Below the pieces are notes generated by a model. It ran no database searches, was not told the origin of the DNA, and saw only the letters and a list, made by a program, of their open reading frames with translations. Shown here piece after piece: positions 34,679 through 45,166 of a DNA stretch of 64,000 nt (the first letter of the stretch is position 1; each line of letters begins with the position of its first letter). Both the position numbers and the translations under genes were made by a program. This DNA comes from Agrypnia vestita (lineage: Eukaryota > Arthropoda > Insecta > Trichoptera > Phryganeidae), in NCBI GenBank assembly GCA_016648135.1, contig JADDOH010004258.1:124001-188000 (forward strand), read 5' to 3'.

Positions 34679-35774
34679 GACTGTAGTAAAAAGTCTAAAG
34701 TTTAACAATATATAGGTATGCTTTATAAATTATACTTTCAGCTATTTATTATCTTATTTATTCGGTAGATTGATTGTAGAAAAAAAGTAAAAAAGAAAAT
34801 AGTAGGTACATATAAAAAAAATACTAGTTTCAGATAATAATATTCGCGATAAAAAACATGAGAACAGAGTTGAAGTAGTTATTTATGAGAGGGAAATGAT
34901 TCATAGCGGAAGAATGTCCTCCCTCGTGTATGTATGTCTAAGACACATTTTTTTGCAGTTTTTACAATAGAAGTATTTTTCTTTCAAACCAAAGTAAAAC
35001 TCTTAAGTGAAAACGTGTTCTTGTAATAAAGCGCGAATTATTTACTAAGACGTTATACTTTTTAAGGATAGGTAGTTAGTTTAACCTTTTCATACTTGTT
35101 TCAAAATGCACGTAGTAATTTTTTCAATAAGGCGTACGTATTGGCACCAGACGTTGTGCCATTAATTATTTTAATATTAATAATTATAACCAATTAACGT
35201 TAGTTCAGGTCTATACCAAATACCAATCAGAAAATCGTAGTCACAGATGACGTGATTGAACCATGTCAACCGTTGGTGGGTAAACAATGGTTTTGTACGA
35301 AGTGTTTTCTTTTTATAATATGAATAATGCTACCACAAAAAAAGTTACTTTGTTATTATTGAAGAAGGTATTATCATGGTTGGTTTATTCATCCTTTTAA
35401 TATTATAGAAGATAGTCAATACTAGAAGTATATTCTTGATTGTCCATATTCAAAGGGAAAGACATATAAAACTTTGGACAGCCCCGCTCGGTTGGCCAAG
35501 CAGATGTAACATTTTGGCACGCTACCAACTGTGGACCAGATAGTGGCCCAACTTGGCAACGGTTGCCCTGGAATATACAATTTTAATAATTTTACATAGA
35601 ATCTTTTTAAACGCCATTTTTTACCAAATGCTCTTCTTAAAGCATTTGTGTTTAAGCGAGAAATTTATTGTCTTGTATGAAACAATATTTTTTAAAGATT
35701 TATCGATGGTGACGTGACACCTTCATCTAATATATTTTAAACGTGGTTATTTAATTCGAATACTCAGATTTGAA

Positions 35775-36268
35775 CCCTGTATATGTTGTAATAGAGCTAG
35801 TCCACAATACTTTACAGATGGATTCATGTCTTGATTGTCGAAAATGTTCAAGCAACCATGACCTAATATAAATAGTTAAGGAGATATGCGACAGCAAAGT
35901 TTGGTATTTTTTTCAATATTTTTGACTTATTTGCAAAACGTTGGACTGTCAGTCATTACAGTAACTTATATCGATTACAAAAAATTCATTCGTTTTAATA
36001 TTAGTTGAATAAAATAATAAAAACCCTGAAAAAATTCCAATTGGAATATTTTCCAATTAGAATCGGAAGGTTTTAGATATAAGTTACTCTAATGATAGTC
36101 CAACTTTTTGCAAAAAATAAGTCAGAAACATTGAAAAAAATTTTATATTGCATAACTCCATAACTATTGATATTAGGTCATGGTTGCTTGAATATTCTCG
36201 ACTCACAATCAAGGCAGGAATCCACCTACAAAGTATTGTGGAATAGCTCTACTACACCTTGTATAGGG
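35775..36268. repeat. Uninterrupted foldback element, CCCTGTATA family (type copy)
   Basis: It starts CCCTGTATATGTTGTAATAG and ends inverted CTACTACACCTTGTATAGGG. The arms continue inward (AGTCCACAATACTTTAC, CTTGATTGTCGA, CAAGCAACCATGACCTAATA) with inverted partners on the right (TTAGGTCATGGTTGCTTGAA, CACAATCAAGG, CAAAGTATTGTGG). About 490 bp can fold almost completely into one hairpin. It has no coding capacity. Confidence 0.88.
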
Positions 36269-36289
36269 CTATAAAAATTTGAAAATGTG

Positions 36290-36445
36290 TGGATGTTCTT
36301 ACGATGAATTGCCGAACGTTGCATTGTGCAGATTGATCACTTAAGCCATCTCATACAGGTTGTAAGCCGTGGGCCATCGCATAAAAAGACTTCCACAAAC
36401 GTTTCTCATATGCGTAGCTTCGTCTCTGTGAGACTTGTATAATTT
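36290..36445 (+). repeat. Dispersed repeat, relative at 57055-57190 (inverted)
   Basis: GTTGCATTGTGCAGATTGATC, ACTTAAGCCAT and TTCGTCTCTGTGAGACTTG match, in reverse complement, sequences at 57060-57190 (GTCTCACAGAGACGAA, TGGCTTAAGTGATCA, CACAATGTAAC). Class unknown. Confidence 0.6.
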
Positions 36446-37043
36446 ATCTTAATATTAGAGATTTTTGAAACTGCCACCCATTTCTTTCGGATGTTTTTCA
36501 GCCTATTGTACTTTTATAGCATAGATATTAGCAGCATAATCTAAGTCCATGCCAATGCGTTGCAATGTTATTAACATATGCAGTGCAGTACCTACTTCCC
36601 CCGTACATTGATTTAAACCACACGCCCAAAAGTAGGTACGTACTTTAAAATGTTCCAGGCGTCCCACACGGGGGATATCGGACGGCGATTAAATATATTA
36701 ATACATAAAAAAAAAATGGCCGATCGTTTTGGCGGCAAGCGCCTCGCGGTTCTGCTAATTAAAAATTAATTAGAAAATTTAAATTACAAATGACCACAAC
36801 AGGGTAGCGCTTTATTTTAATATTGTATTTAGAGGACTTGATTTATCGGGTGTAATATTGTAACGTGCTCGGGACCGCCCCCAAAATGGTTTCAAGAAAA
36901 TTTCAAGACTTATTTTCACAATCGTATATAATTTAAAATGCGTTAGTAACTCGTTTGTTGTGCTGTGTGTACCCGGCACCTACCCGGCTGCAGGGTCGGA
37001 CGGACGCTGTTCCATTATTCTTTTAATAGGTATCTATTTTTTT

Positions 37044-37470
37044 TTTTTTTTTTTTTTAATTTAAAGACTATCGACAGGTCAGAATGATCCTAATGGATAG
37101 TCATTTAGGACAAGGTAAAGTACAGTTACAATTTACGATAATACATTAAAATAAAACATTAATACATTATACAATATAAGTATACTACAATAAGTGATTA
37201 CAAGATGAACGAAGTTCACATTCTCCGCACAACAAAATAGGCATGTAGGCTCCCAGGTCAACTAAGTCAGAAAATGTGTACCCGCGCTTTGTGGCTATAA
37301 ATTTTTTATTTAGGTTGATTTCCGAAGAATCCGTCTTACACGCTCAAACTATTTTCGGTCAGGAGCGATATAATTTCTCTCTTAAACTGAGGTTGTGTCA
37401 CGTGAAATATGTCGATGTTGGGTCGAAAAATGTGACCTCGTTGTACTGGTTTAGCATTCTAGGTAGAGGA
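37044..37470 (-). pseudogene. 5'-truncated LINE 3' end (Jockey/CR1-like)
   Basis: On the minus strand, RPNIDIFHVTQPQFKREIISL ends in a stop at 37338-37336, matching the C-terminus of the intact LINE ORF at 52628 (LDIDIFHVSEGVFRSRI). A 3'UTR follows and ends in a poly(A) tract (poly-T at 37041-37059). GACTATCGACAGGTCAGAATG near the end is echoed at about 6020-6050. Confidence 0.7.
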
Positions 37471-37882
37471 GAGAAATAACATATACATTAGAATCTCGTT
37501 AATTCGAAAGGGACCCAAAAAAAATATTTCGAACTATGCGGAACCCCAAAATTAATTTGAAATTCAAGATAACTAATTTTTTTTTGGGAAATCGCGATGT
37601 AATTGCGAAATTCGCAAAAAATCGTTAAACGCGTGAAAAACGCACGTTAGCAAAGAGACTGCATCATTTCTATATTTATGTACTTACCGAGGTTATGTTA
37701 TGTTATGTTTGTGATGATTTATATAGCGCCGTTTTTGCGTGAAAGACACTTTACATATGCGACATCCCGAATAAGTAAGTTTTTAGGCTCTTTTTGAAAG
37801 ATTCCTGATTTTCCAATTGACATTTTTAGTAATCAATTAAAAAAGACGTACAAAAAAATCAAACTAACGAAAAAATATTTTA

Positions 37883-37958
37883 ACTGCTACCGGGATTCGA
37901 ACCATCGGATTTCCATTCTATCCGGGGATGGCGCGTTATCCAATTTCGCCACGGCAGT
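37883..37958 (-). repeat. tRNA-like sequence (76 nt), probably a SINE head
   Basis: Reverse complement: ACTGCCGTGGCG, ATTGGATAACGCGCC (A-box-like), GGTTCGAATCCC (B-box-like) and GGTAGCAGT. The length is exactly tRNA-like and 5 of 7 acceptor pairs form, but the T-stem and anticodon stem do not. A second, less complete copy lies inverted at 38076-38138 (plus strand). Two SINE heads in inverted orientation are more likely than tRNA genes. Confidence 0.55.
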
Positions 37959-38075
37959 TTAGTAAGTTAACGAAAAATTTTCGACATTATTATATATTAT
38001 GTACTCTCTTTTTTTTAAATTAATATTTTTATTCCATTTTTAAAGCAATTTAAATTAAAAATAAATAAAAATTTT

Positions 38076-38138
38076 AATTGGATAACGTGCCTTCCTCATA
38101 TAGAATGGAGGTCCGTTGATTCGAATCCCGGTAGCAGT
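38076..38138 (+). repeat. Inverted partner of the tRNA-like sequence
   Basis: ATTGGATAACGTGCC, ATAGAATGGAGGTCCG and TTCGAATCCCGGTAGCAGT match 37883-37958 in opposite orientation, about 120 bp away. The pair could form a hairpin in RNA. Confidence 0.55.
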
Positions 38139-38381
38139 TAATAAAAATTTGTTTAATAATTCACAGAACTTTGTTCCAAAATTGCAACTTCACAAAAATA
38201 ATGTATTTCCTCTAGAATAATAGACATATTTACAATATTCGCGTGCGAAAAAATCAAATAATTTATATTACAATGAACAGTATTCGAAATTGTATAGGAA
38301 ACATAGCCTATATACTTATAGGAAACATGATCCTCTAAGGAATAGGTACATTAAATCTAGAATTCAATACATTTTAAATTA

Positions 38382-38555
38382 AAAATATTGATTGTATTAT
38401 TTGTACATATCTACTTATATTTTGTTAATTATACCTACATGTTTTTTTTACGAAACGTGTAGGTGAAATTAATAAAATATAAGTAGGTACATACAAATAA
38501 TACAATCAATATTTAAATATGTCAATCTACAATGTTGCTGAATCAATTGAAAACC
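38382..38555. mobile_element. Short Penelope-type hairpin (family A), with 14-bp flanking duplication
   Basis: Arms at about 38382-38445 and 38457-38515 (ATTGATTGTATTATTTGTAC..., AGGTACATACAAATAATAC) are inverted. CAATGTTGCTGAATCAATTG follows, matching the inverse of 3557-3575. TACATTTTAAATTA occurs at 38368-38381 and again at 38556-38569, a likely target duplication. The CTGATGA ribozyme part is lost, leaving only GAAACGTGTAGGTG. It has inserted into another repeat shared with 47140-47390. Confidence 0.65.
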
Positions 38556-38747
38556 TACATTTTAAATTAGTAATTCTCGGTAGATATTATGCATTCAAAA
38601 CATTTTTTTAATTTTTTGGATACTGCTGCCTTTGCTTTTATACCTCACATATAAAAGACATTCAGATGCAGACTAAATTTTTTATGTTAAATAATAAAGA
38701 ACTTTGATTTACAATTGAAACTTTACATTGAAATATGTTTTCATTAA

Positions 38748-38786
38748 AAAATAAAATAAAAATATGTAATATTTTTATTTTATTTT
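38748..38786. repeat. Perfect 18-bp hairpin with 3-nt loop
   Basis: AAAATAAAATAAAAATAT (38748-38765), GTA, then its exact reverse complement. It is A/T only, so chance or slippage is possible. It has the same architecture as the 14015-14061 hairpin. Confidence 0.75.
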
Positions 38787-38789
38787 TGT

Positions 38790-39785
38790 ATTATTATTAT
38801 TTTATAATATGTCTAATGATATAGAGAATAATAGTGTTAACAAAGTATATTATTATTAATAAAAAAATATAGAGTAAGTAGGAAAGAATTATTGAAAAAT
38901 GTAAAAATTAAGATTGAATTAACACTTGATAAATGAATACATTTATAAACATCGTATTAATTTATAAAAATAATATTAATCAAAATCATTATTTGTGTAG
39001 GTAGCCATACAGGTATCTAACCTAACTACATTTTTATTAGGATCGAGTATGCCTTCACCTTACGAGATCATTCTGAAAAACGGTAATCAAAAAAGTTATT
39101 AAAACAAAAAAGTGCATATGATATTTATAAGTCGATAGATCACGTCAATAGTAGTGATATTATCTTTTTAACCGGGTGGACCAGCTGTCTGACAGCAGAA
39201 TCCGGCGGTTAACTACAATGACTGACATTATTAAATTGAATTCCAGGTATTTTCATTGGAGGCCGATTTAGGATTTCGGTCCAACGAATTATTTTATGAT
39301 TTATCGTCCGGCCATTATGGCAGAGCGGTTTATAACACATGCCGGCGATTTTAATACAGTTAAGAGATATTTTAATTTTCGGGCGGCTCATTGATTTTTG
39401 GATAGTTCCTTGGTTGAATTAAAAAACGATACGTTCGTAGACCGTATTAATTTTTTTGAAGTATTATTTCCTTTGGCGCGTTGAGAGAGACATTTTAGGA
39501 GGCAACGAAGTGCGTGCGCATCGTGCAACGGGAATATTTTCACACCATGAAGTCACGAACCACCAATCAAAAGCTAAGATGGCGGTTTTCTGAGTGATAT
39601 TTAACCAATAGTAATTGTTAAAATGGTCTTATAAAATGCATATTTATGCTCATTGCGCTATTATTGTTGTTTATCTCTCAATGAATTTATTAAATATAAA
39701 TCTGTTTTAAACTTTAATATCGCCATAGATTTTTATCCGCTGATGGAGAACTGTCATTGATGAAAAATCTTGTTTGTTCAAGTTT
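38790..39785. other. Non-coding; possible conserved regulatory segment
   Basis: No gene or repeat is recognised. About 39170-39420 is less AT-rich and contains homeodomain/Cdx-like words (TTTATGATTTAT, TTTATAAC), E-box CAGCTG and mixed-composition DNA of the kind seen in enhancers. This is only a visual impression. Confidence 0.25.
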
Positions 39786-39789
39786 TTGT

Positions 39790-39965
39790 TTTCTGGAGTA
39801 TTATGCCGTGTTATTACGACCTTTCGGGCCGACGTTTCGGATCCCATTGCAGGGTCCATCATCAGGGCTGATGTGTTGATCGCACATCAGCCCTGTTGTT
39901 GTGTTGATGTGTTGATCAAGACCGAAAGTTCGTAATAATACGGCATAATACCCCACAAACTTGAA
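39790..39965. mobile_element. Penelope-type inverted-repeat element, family B
   Basis: Left: GTATTATGCCGTGTTATTAC, GACCTTTCGGGCC, GACGTTTCGGATCC. Right, inverted: GACCGAAAGTTCGTAATAAT and ACGGCATAATACCCC. The centre has ATCAGGGCTGATGTG and its inverse. The left arm carries a hammerhead-like motif on the minus strand; the right arm has lost it. Confidence 0.6.
39828..39868 (-). ncRNA. Hammerhead-like ribozyme motif (family B)
   Basis: On the minus strand: GCC (39868-39866), CTGATGA (39865-39859), stem II GGACCC/GGGATCC (one bulge), GAAA (39838-39835), stem III AC/GT without loop, cleavage triplet GTC (39833-39831), GGC (39830-39828) pairing with GCC. As in family A there is one extra U between A9 and stem II. 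All invariant core bases are present. Confidence 0.5.
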
Positions 39966-40293
39966 GATTCTGAGTGGCCGTGAAAACCTAAGAACATTCT
40001 TAAATCTAGTTTGTGTTGTGTACCTTGATTAGGAATACGTTCAGCTATGTTCCAATGCAAGGTATATAACTTAGTACATTGTTTTTTATGTATGCCAAAG
40101 AAGTATAACTTGTAACATGCCTACATGGAGCCATTTTAAAAAATATATATTTTATATGATGATTTTATGATTAACTAATATTAGATTAGATGATTAACTA
40201 ATATTAACCGAACTCATATAATAATATTTTTTTATTTTGTAATTTGACGTCTGCATCCCTTCTTGAACATTGAAATATTTCTCTGTTTTTTTT

Positions 40294-40605
40294 ACTCCCT
40301 TTATATTAACTCGTGGCGTCTGCTTGCTTGCTTGCCGGCTTGCCGTCGAAAAAACTTGGGATCGATTTTAAACCCTTTTCCCGTGATCCAATCGAGCTGA
40401 AACTTTGCAAGCAGACTCGTGGCGACGATCAAGAAGATCTATCAAATTTTCGTTAAAAAAATTAATAATTATAGTATAATTTTGGATTTTTCAAATTTTT
40501 AATGTTTTTTTCATACAAGTTGTATGGATATTTCATATGGTAGACCCGAAACCTGAAAATGAGAAAGGGAGTATTGTAAAAACTTGGTTTTTATGGGTTA
40601 CTTTT
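40294..40605 (-). repeat. ACTCCCTTT-family repeat, copy D (complete)
   Basis: It starts ACTCCCTTTATATTAACTCG, has GCTTGCTTGCCGGCTTGCCG, the core TGATCCAATCGAGCTG, and ends GAAAGGGAGT (40563-40572). The outer flank CTTGGTTTTTATGGGTTAC follows. It is the uninterrupted counterpart of copy C. Confidence 0.88.
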
Positions 40606-41074
40606 TTTACATTCTTTGATAGATTATTCTATTCCTTGACTCCTTTGTAATGTAAACATACTTTTGTGTATTTCTTTTCCTTCTATTTGGAATTCTTATG
40701 TTATATGTGTAATATGTTATATGTGAATTAATTTTTATATTTTGCTTTAGTCCTCGTTTACGTTAGAAAGATAAAACCTGTTAATTCATCTACAATAAGA
40801 TCTTATTAATTCTAGAGTATCTATTTTTTCTTGGAATGATTCACTTCTTTCTGTTTGGTTGAATTTGCATTTTTATGTCTCCCTCGTTAGTAAAAAAAAG
40901 TGGGGAAATGTTGAAAATGTGGAGCAATTATTAAATAATTATGGCTGTTTCTTGGGTCAATTTTCGTCTCATTCTTCATAATAATGTTACCTTTTTCCCA
41001 ATTTTCTTAGTTTTGTTTTCAATATTTTTCATAGTTCTTCTTCTTTTATTAGATCCTTGATTTGTATTAATAGG

Positions 41075-41350
41075 TCAGTCCTGGTCTTGTGATGAGGACG
41101 TCCAGCTCTCTATCCATATTTTTGGTGGTCTCCCTGACGGTCAGCGCCCCTCTGGAATCCCGCTCCCTTCAGAAACGTCTTCTCTGCCTGCTCCACCGCA
41201 CAATATGTTGTATGTCACAGGTTGTATGTCACAGGTTCTGCGGGTCTTGCCTGTCCCTGAGGGTCTTGCCCGCAATGGGCCTTAGGGTCTTCATCTCGGT
41301 AGTTCTGAGAAGGTGTTTAGTTCTCGCCGTATCCCCTCTTGCTTCGATAC
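41075..41350 (-). pseudogene. RTE-like LINE, C-terminal ORF remnant
   Basis: On the minus strand, KHLLRTTEMKTLRPIAGKTL and then RDR are the same signature as at 1580-1892. IVRWSRQRRRF follows after a stop, again typical ('D(I)V.W...RRR.W'). A small direct duplication (TTGTATGTCACAGG twice) is inside. The 166-codon plus-strand frame across this segment is its shadow. Confidence 0.75.
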
Positions 41351-41360
41351 CTTATGTCAT

Positions 41361-41484
41361 GATAGGTCTTATGCGTGCTTTATATATTCTTGATAGGTCT
41401 TATGCATTTTTTATATATTCTGGATATTTCTTATGCATGATTCATATATTCTTGATATGTCTTATGCATGTTTTATATATTCTT
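41361..41484 (+). repeat. Tandem repeat, four 31-bp units
   Basis: The units start GATAGGTCTTATGC, GATAGGTCTTATGC, GATATTTCTTATGC and GATATGTCTTATGC, each ending ATATATTCT(T/G). Exact 31-bp spacing gives 41361, 41392, 41423 and 41454. It directly abuts the LINE remnant. Confidence 0.9.
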
Positions 41485-41539
41485 AGTTATGTTTCTTATG
41501 TATTGTTAGCGATTATTCAAAGTTGCATTTTTTATTCAA

Positions 41540-41830
41540 AAAAATTAAAATTTTTGCAAGGTTTAATAATTTTATTTGACTCGTATTGAAGTGAATGTAT
41601 TTATTATAATCAATATAAGTTACTTTGATAAATTATTTAAGTTTTACAGAAAATAATACAGAAATATTAAAAAAAAGCAAACTTTGAAAATTAGAACCAC
41701 TTTGAACATTGTTACTTGAATATTTTCGAATCATTATTTAGGTAGGAATTTGTCTACCTGTAAAATATTGCGGACTAGCTGTGTTGCACCGTGTATTTTC
41801 ATCAAAAAAATTACAATCGTATCGTAGATA
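41540..41830. repeat. Right half of a CCCTGTATA foldback element
   Basis: Core (CAAGGTTTAATAATTTTATT, TAAGTTTTACAGAAAATAAT) and right arm (TTGTTACTTGAATATTTTCG, TACCTGTAAAATATTGCGG, GCTGTGTTGCACCGTGTAT) are present. The left arm is missing. Confidence 0.65.
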
Positions 41831-42689
41831 TTCCAGATTAAATTAAAAAATGTATTTTTTATCTTGGCATCATCTAGCGCGTATTACTCAAAGTTTTTTG
41901 GGATTCATTGCATATTATACACAATGGCTATTTCAAAATGGAATAATACATGTGTAATTTACACATGAACTTTATAAATGTGTAAGTCTTATATGTTTAC
42001 ATAAATGATGAAATCGAAAATGAGAATCGCTGTTTCACAGCAAGGAAAATATCCGGGTTCGCATCCAGTGGTAATCAAATATTTTTTCGATAAAAAGATT
42101 TTTCACCTGTATCTTTCTAATCGATTAATCTTTTATGCTTTAAAAAAATATTAATTTGGCATATTTGCTTAAGGGAATGAGGCTCCGACCCTGACCAACC
42201 CAGATATCTTATACTTCGATGGTAACGTGTACAAGGGATGTAACGAAGCCTTTGGTCATAGATACGAAACATCCTATTAGTCCATCTACAGCGTGCTCTA
42301 TGTCGGTACGTTCTCACTCATCTCCGGGCTGTTTTGTGATTCGCCCCGATCTCGGATAATGCTATGATAGTTTTTACGCCCATTTTAGAAAATCAATATT
42401 TTACAACGGTTATTATTATTAAAGTGTTTCCATATTACATTTTTTAAACTTCCTGGTTACAGAATTAGTATTTGCAGTTTATGCTAAGCTATTAAAAATA
42501 TACAGATCTTATCTAGTTGGCGGCTAGGGATTGCAATACTGCAAGTTTTAATTTTATCGGTGTCTACCAGACGCGGTCGCTTTATACCTACATGTATTAG
42601 ATGCTCCGCATCTCTTGTGTTCTAGAAGCATTTTATGTTCTAGAAGCAATCAAAAAGCATAAAACTTTTTATTAAAATTTAAAACATAG

Positions 42690-42905
42690 TTTTAAACCAC
42701 TTATGTATATTCGTCAACTAGTTTCGGTTGATCGCAACCTTCATCGGGACGATATAATATAATACAATATTAGACAATATAATATCTAATAATACAATAC
42801 AATACAATATCTATATTATATTGTCCTTATGAAGTTTGCGACCAATCGAAATTGGTTGGTGAATATATACTAATAAGTGGTTTAAAACAAAGTATTTAAT
42901 ATTAT
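42690..42905. mobile_element. Penelope-type inverted-repeat element, family C
   Basis: The left arm ATAGTTTTAAACCACTTATG, TTCGTCAACTAG, TTTCGGTTGATCGCAACC is inverted on the right (TTTGCGACCAATCGAAATTG, ACTAATAAGTGG, TTTAAAACAAAGTA). The loop is rich in AATATAATAC. The arm consensus is that found after the GIY-YIG frame at 10707, linking these hairpins to a Penelope-like retroelement. Confidence 0.65.
42712..42751 (-). ncRNA. Degenerate hammerhead-like motif (family C)
   Basis: On the minus strand: CGTC (42751-42748), CCGATGA (42747-42741; U4 changed to C), GGTTG/CAACC stem II, GAAA (42725-42722), GTT, GACG (42715-42712) pairing with CGTC. The core change should abolish cleavage. The right arm (plus, near 42830-42870) has CTTATGA and is also degenerate. 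Confidence 0.4.
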
Positions 42906-43335
42906 TATAAATTTTAATATAATGTTAAGTCACAAAGTGTTTTCTGCTTTGAAAAATAAAACTTTTGGTTTGTAGCCGAAAACAGTACCTACTGCTGCAA
43001 ACAAATTCATCATGTTCATTAAAGATCAATCATAGCATACACTACGACACTTTTAATCGCGTTAATATTTACAAAAACCAGCAAATATGGATTCTATCAT
43101 TCGTTCCGTATCGACAAAGTTTGAAAGTATTCATCCGCCTGTAAACGTCTTCAAACTCAGCATACGCATTCGGTGTCAGCATCCAACCTATAAAAAACGA
43201 CTTTTATGTTTATGATACTGGAAATATTTGATAGTAAGTATAAACTTAATACCCAGCATCCCTTCTGCAAAGAGTCACCGACCGCCACTGGAAGGTAAGT
43301 AATTACCCGGGCGTACAATAATTTCAGTGATTTTT

Positions 43336-43650
43336 ACTCCCTTTCTTTAAACTCGTAGCGTCTACTTGCTTGTGTGTCGAAAAAACTTTGGATCGATTTT
43401 TGACCCTTTTTCCGTGATCCAATCGAGCTGAAACTTTGCAGGCAGATTTTTAGCAACGATAAAAATGATCTAACAAATTTTCATTTAAAAAAATAATAAT
43501 TATAGTATGATTTTGGATTTTTAGAAATTTTTTATTTCTCCCTTTCGTAGCGTCGCCCGACTCAAGCCCAGCGCGTGGAGTAAGCGCCAAACCTGTTTCA
43601 ACTAGTAAATGAGAAAGGGAATATGATAAAAAAATGGTTTTAATGGGTTA
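43336..43650 (-). repeat. ACTCCCTTT-family repeat, copy E
   Basis: It starts ACTCCCTTTCTTTAAACTCG, shares TGATCCAATCGAGCTG and AACAAATTTTCATTTAAA, and ends GAGAAAGGGAA plus the outer flank TGGTTTTAATGGGTTAGC. The right third resembles copy B (GCGTGGAGTAAGCGCCAA against its inverse). Confidence 0.85.
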
Positions 43651-43654
43651 GCTT

Positions 43655-44750
43655 TTTAGTAAGTTGGTAGGTACGTATGGAGATTAAATATCTATTAAGA
43701 TCTAGTGTTATTTTTGCAACGTGTGTATAATTGGCGGTGTTTCTGTCTAAACTTTTGATACTTACCACATCTATACCGAACATTAAATCAAGATCTATCC
43801 GACCAACACAACACTTAATTCTTGCATAAATATTAAACTATCTTTGAAGCGCAAGCCGAGCCGAAGTCGTTAAAATACAATAGATTTTTTTATCGAAAAT
43901 AAACAAGTTGCTCATGTAAAATTAATTAGCAAATTTGCAAATCCAGTTTTTTCCATGATCCGTCTTTTTGGACGCGCGGCGCAAGGCGGCGAAAATAATT
44001 TTTCGCACCTGAATTGAAAGACGTAAATCGATCGCTTCGTGATTGCGAGCTTTATAAAGTGTAACGATTGAGCTTTTGCCTAAGTGCCACGGTAATTGTA
44101 CGTCTGCCCGCGGGCCGACAGTTTGTGACTTTGATGTCTTTATTCACACTTCTCCAGCGTGGGGGAAAGAGAAGGAATAAAAAGGGGAGATTGGTTCAAT
44201 ATCGAGTTGGTTATTGTAATAAAAACTTATATTATAAATAAGCATATAAATAATGCAATACATCTATATTTTGAAAAATTAACTAAAACTATCACAAAAA
44301 TATTTCACTTTTCTTAACCCGACACTTTTATGTGATAGAATTGATATTAGACGTTTGTTTTGAGGCGTGGGTTTTAGAAAATGAGTTTTGGTGTGAAGGC
44401 TATGACAATAGGCTCTTTGATTGGTTGGTTGATGTACCACATTGTAAATAGAAGATTCCCCATTGCGTATGTGAGAAGGAAGATCCCCATCTATCCCTTG
44501 AAATTTCTTCTGTGACCCGGTCTTTTGCTCTTCCTTTAGCTCTTTCAGGTCTGACCTTATTTGCCCATCAGTTTCTTGGTCTCGATCCTGTTGACTTGTG
44601 TTTGAGAGCTTTCAGCGTGTTACGGGACTCTTCCTATATGTTCCACTGTAACCTCCTTATTTTCACTTTCCTCAGGCTGTATTGGGCGGTAAACCCTTTC
44701 TAATGTTCTATAATGTGGTTTATAATTTGTTTAATGATTCTCTAGATTCA
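43655..44750. other. Non-coding; possible regulatory segment
   Basis: About 43915-44150 has mixed composition with homeobox-like TTAATTAGC and GCAAATTTGCAAAT and a GC-rich block (GGACGCGCGGCGC). At 44400-44700 minus-strand frames hint at a LINE tail (RVTEEISRDRWG) but too weakly to call. Nothing else is recognised. Confidence 0.25.
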
Positions 44751-44754
44751 CTAA

Positions 44755-44895
44755 AATATAAAGACTTCGGGGGTTGGGCCACGTGGAAATGATGATCAAA
44801 AAAGAATCACTGAAGTCATCGCTGAACGCTAGATTAGAGGAGCTCGGAAAGTCTAAAGCTAAGATGTGTAACCAATAGTGATTATGATGATGATT
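44755..44895 (+). pseudogene. RTE-like LINE tail, eroded
   Basis: The frames read GLGHVEMMI and then DDQKRITEVIAER*IRGARK, matching the 'RWLGHV.RMDD.R..K....' region of RTE-like ORFs. The tail ends in TGATTATGATGATGATTAG. There are several stops and a frameshift. Confidence 0.6.
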
Positions 44896-44921
44896 AGAAT
44901 TTTTTTTGTTTTGTTTAATAC

Positions 44922-44956
44922 AGCACGTGTTATTTTTAGTGAAAATAACACGTGCT
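44922..44956. repeat. Perfect 15-bp hairpin
   Basis: AGCACGTGTTATTTT (44922-44936), loop TAGTG, exact reverse complement (44942-44956). It contains the E-box CACGTG in both arms. Confidence 0.8.
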
Positions 44957-45166
44957 ATATTTTTTATAGGATAATAATATGAAGCTTCTGAGTTTTTATT
45001 TAATTATTATAGTCATATCATACACGTATAGTCATATCATATATAATACATAATTTCATCAACTCAACAATACATTCATACAATAAAAACGTTGTACTCG
45101 CCATAAAGAGCTGACGCTCGTGCTTATGGGAGGAGTAATCACATCAGTTCATTTCATGGATATTAA

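Noticed and set aside
37883..37958. Functional tRNA gene
   Set aside because: T-stem and anticodon stem do not pair although the length and acceptor ends look right.
41089..41589. 166-codon plus-strand open frame
   Set aside because: It is antisense to an RTE-like LINE remnant and then runs through the 31-bp tandem repeat; no domain.
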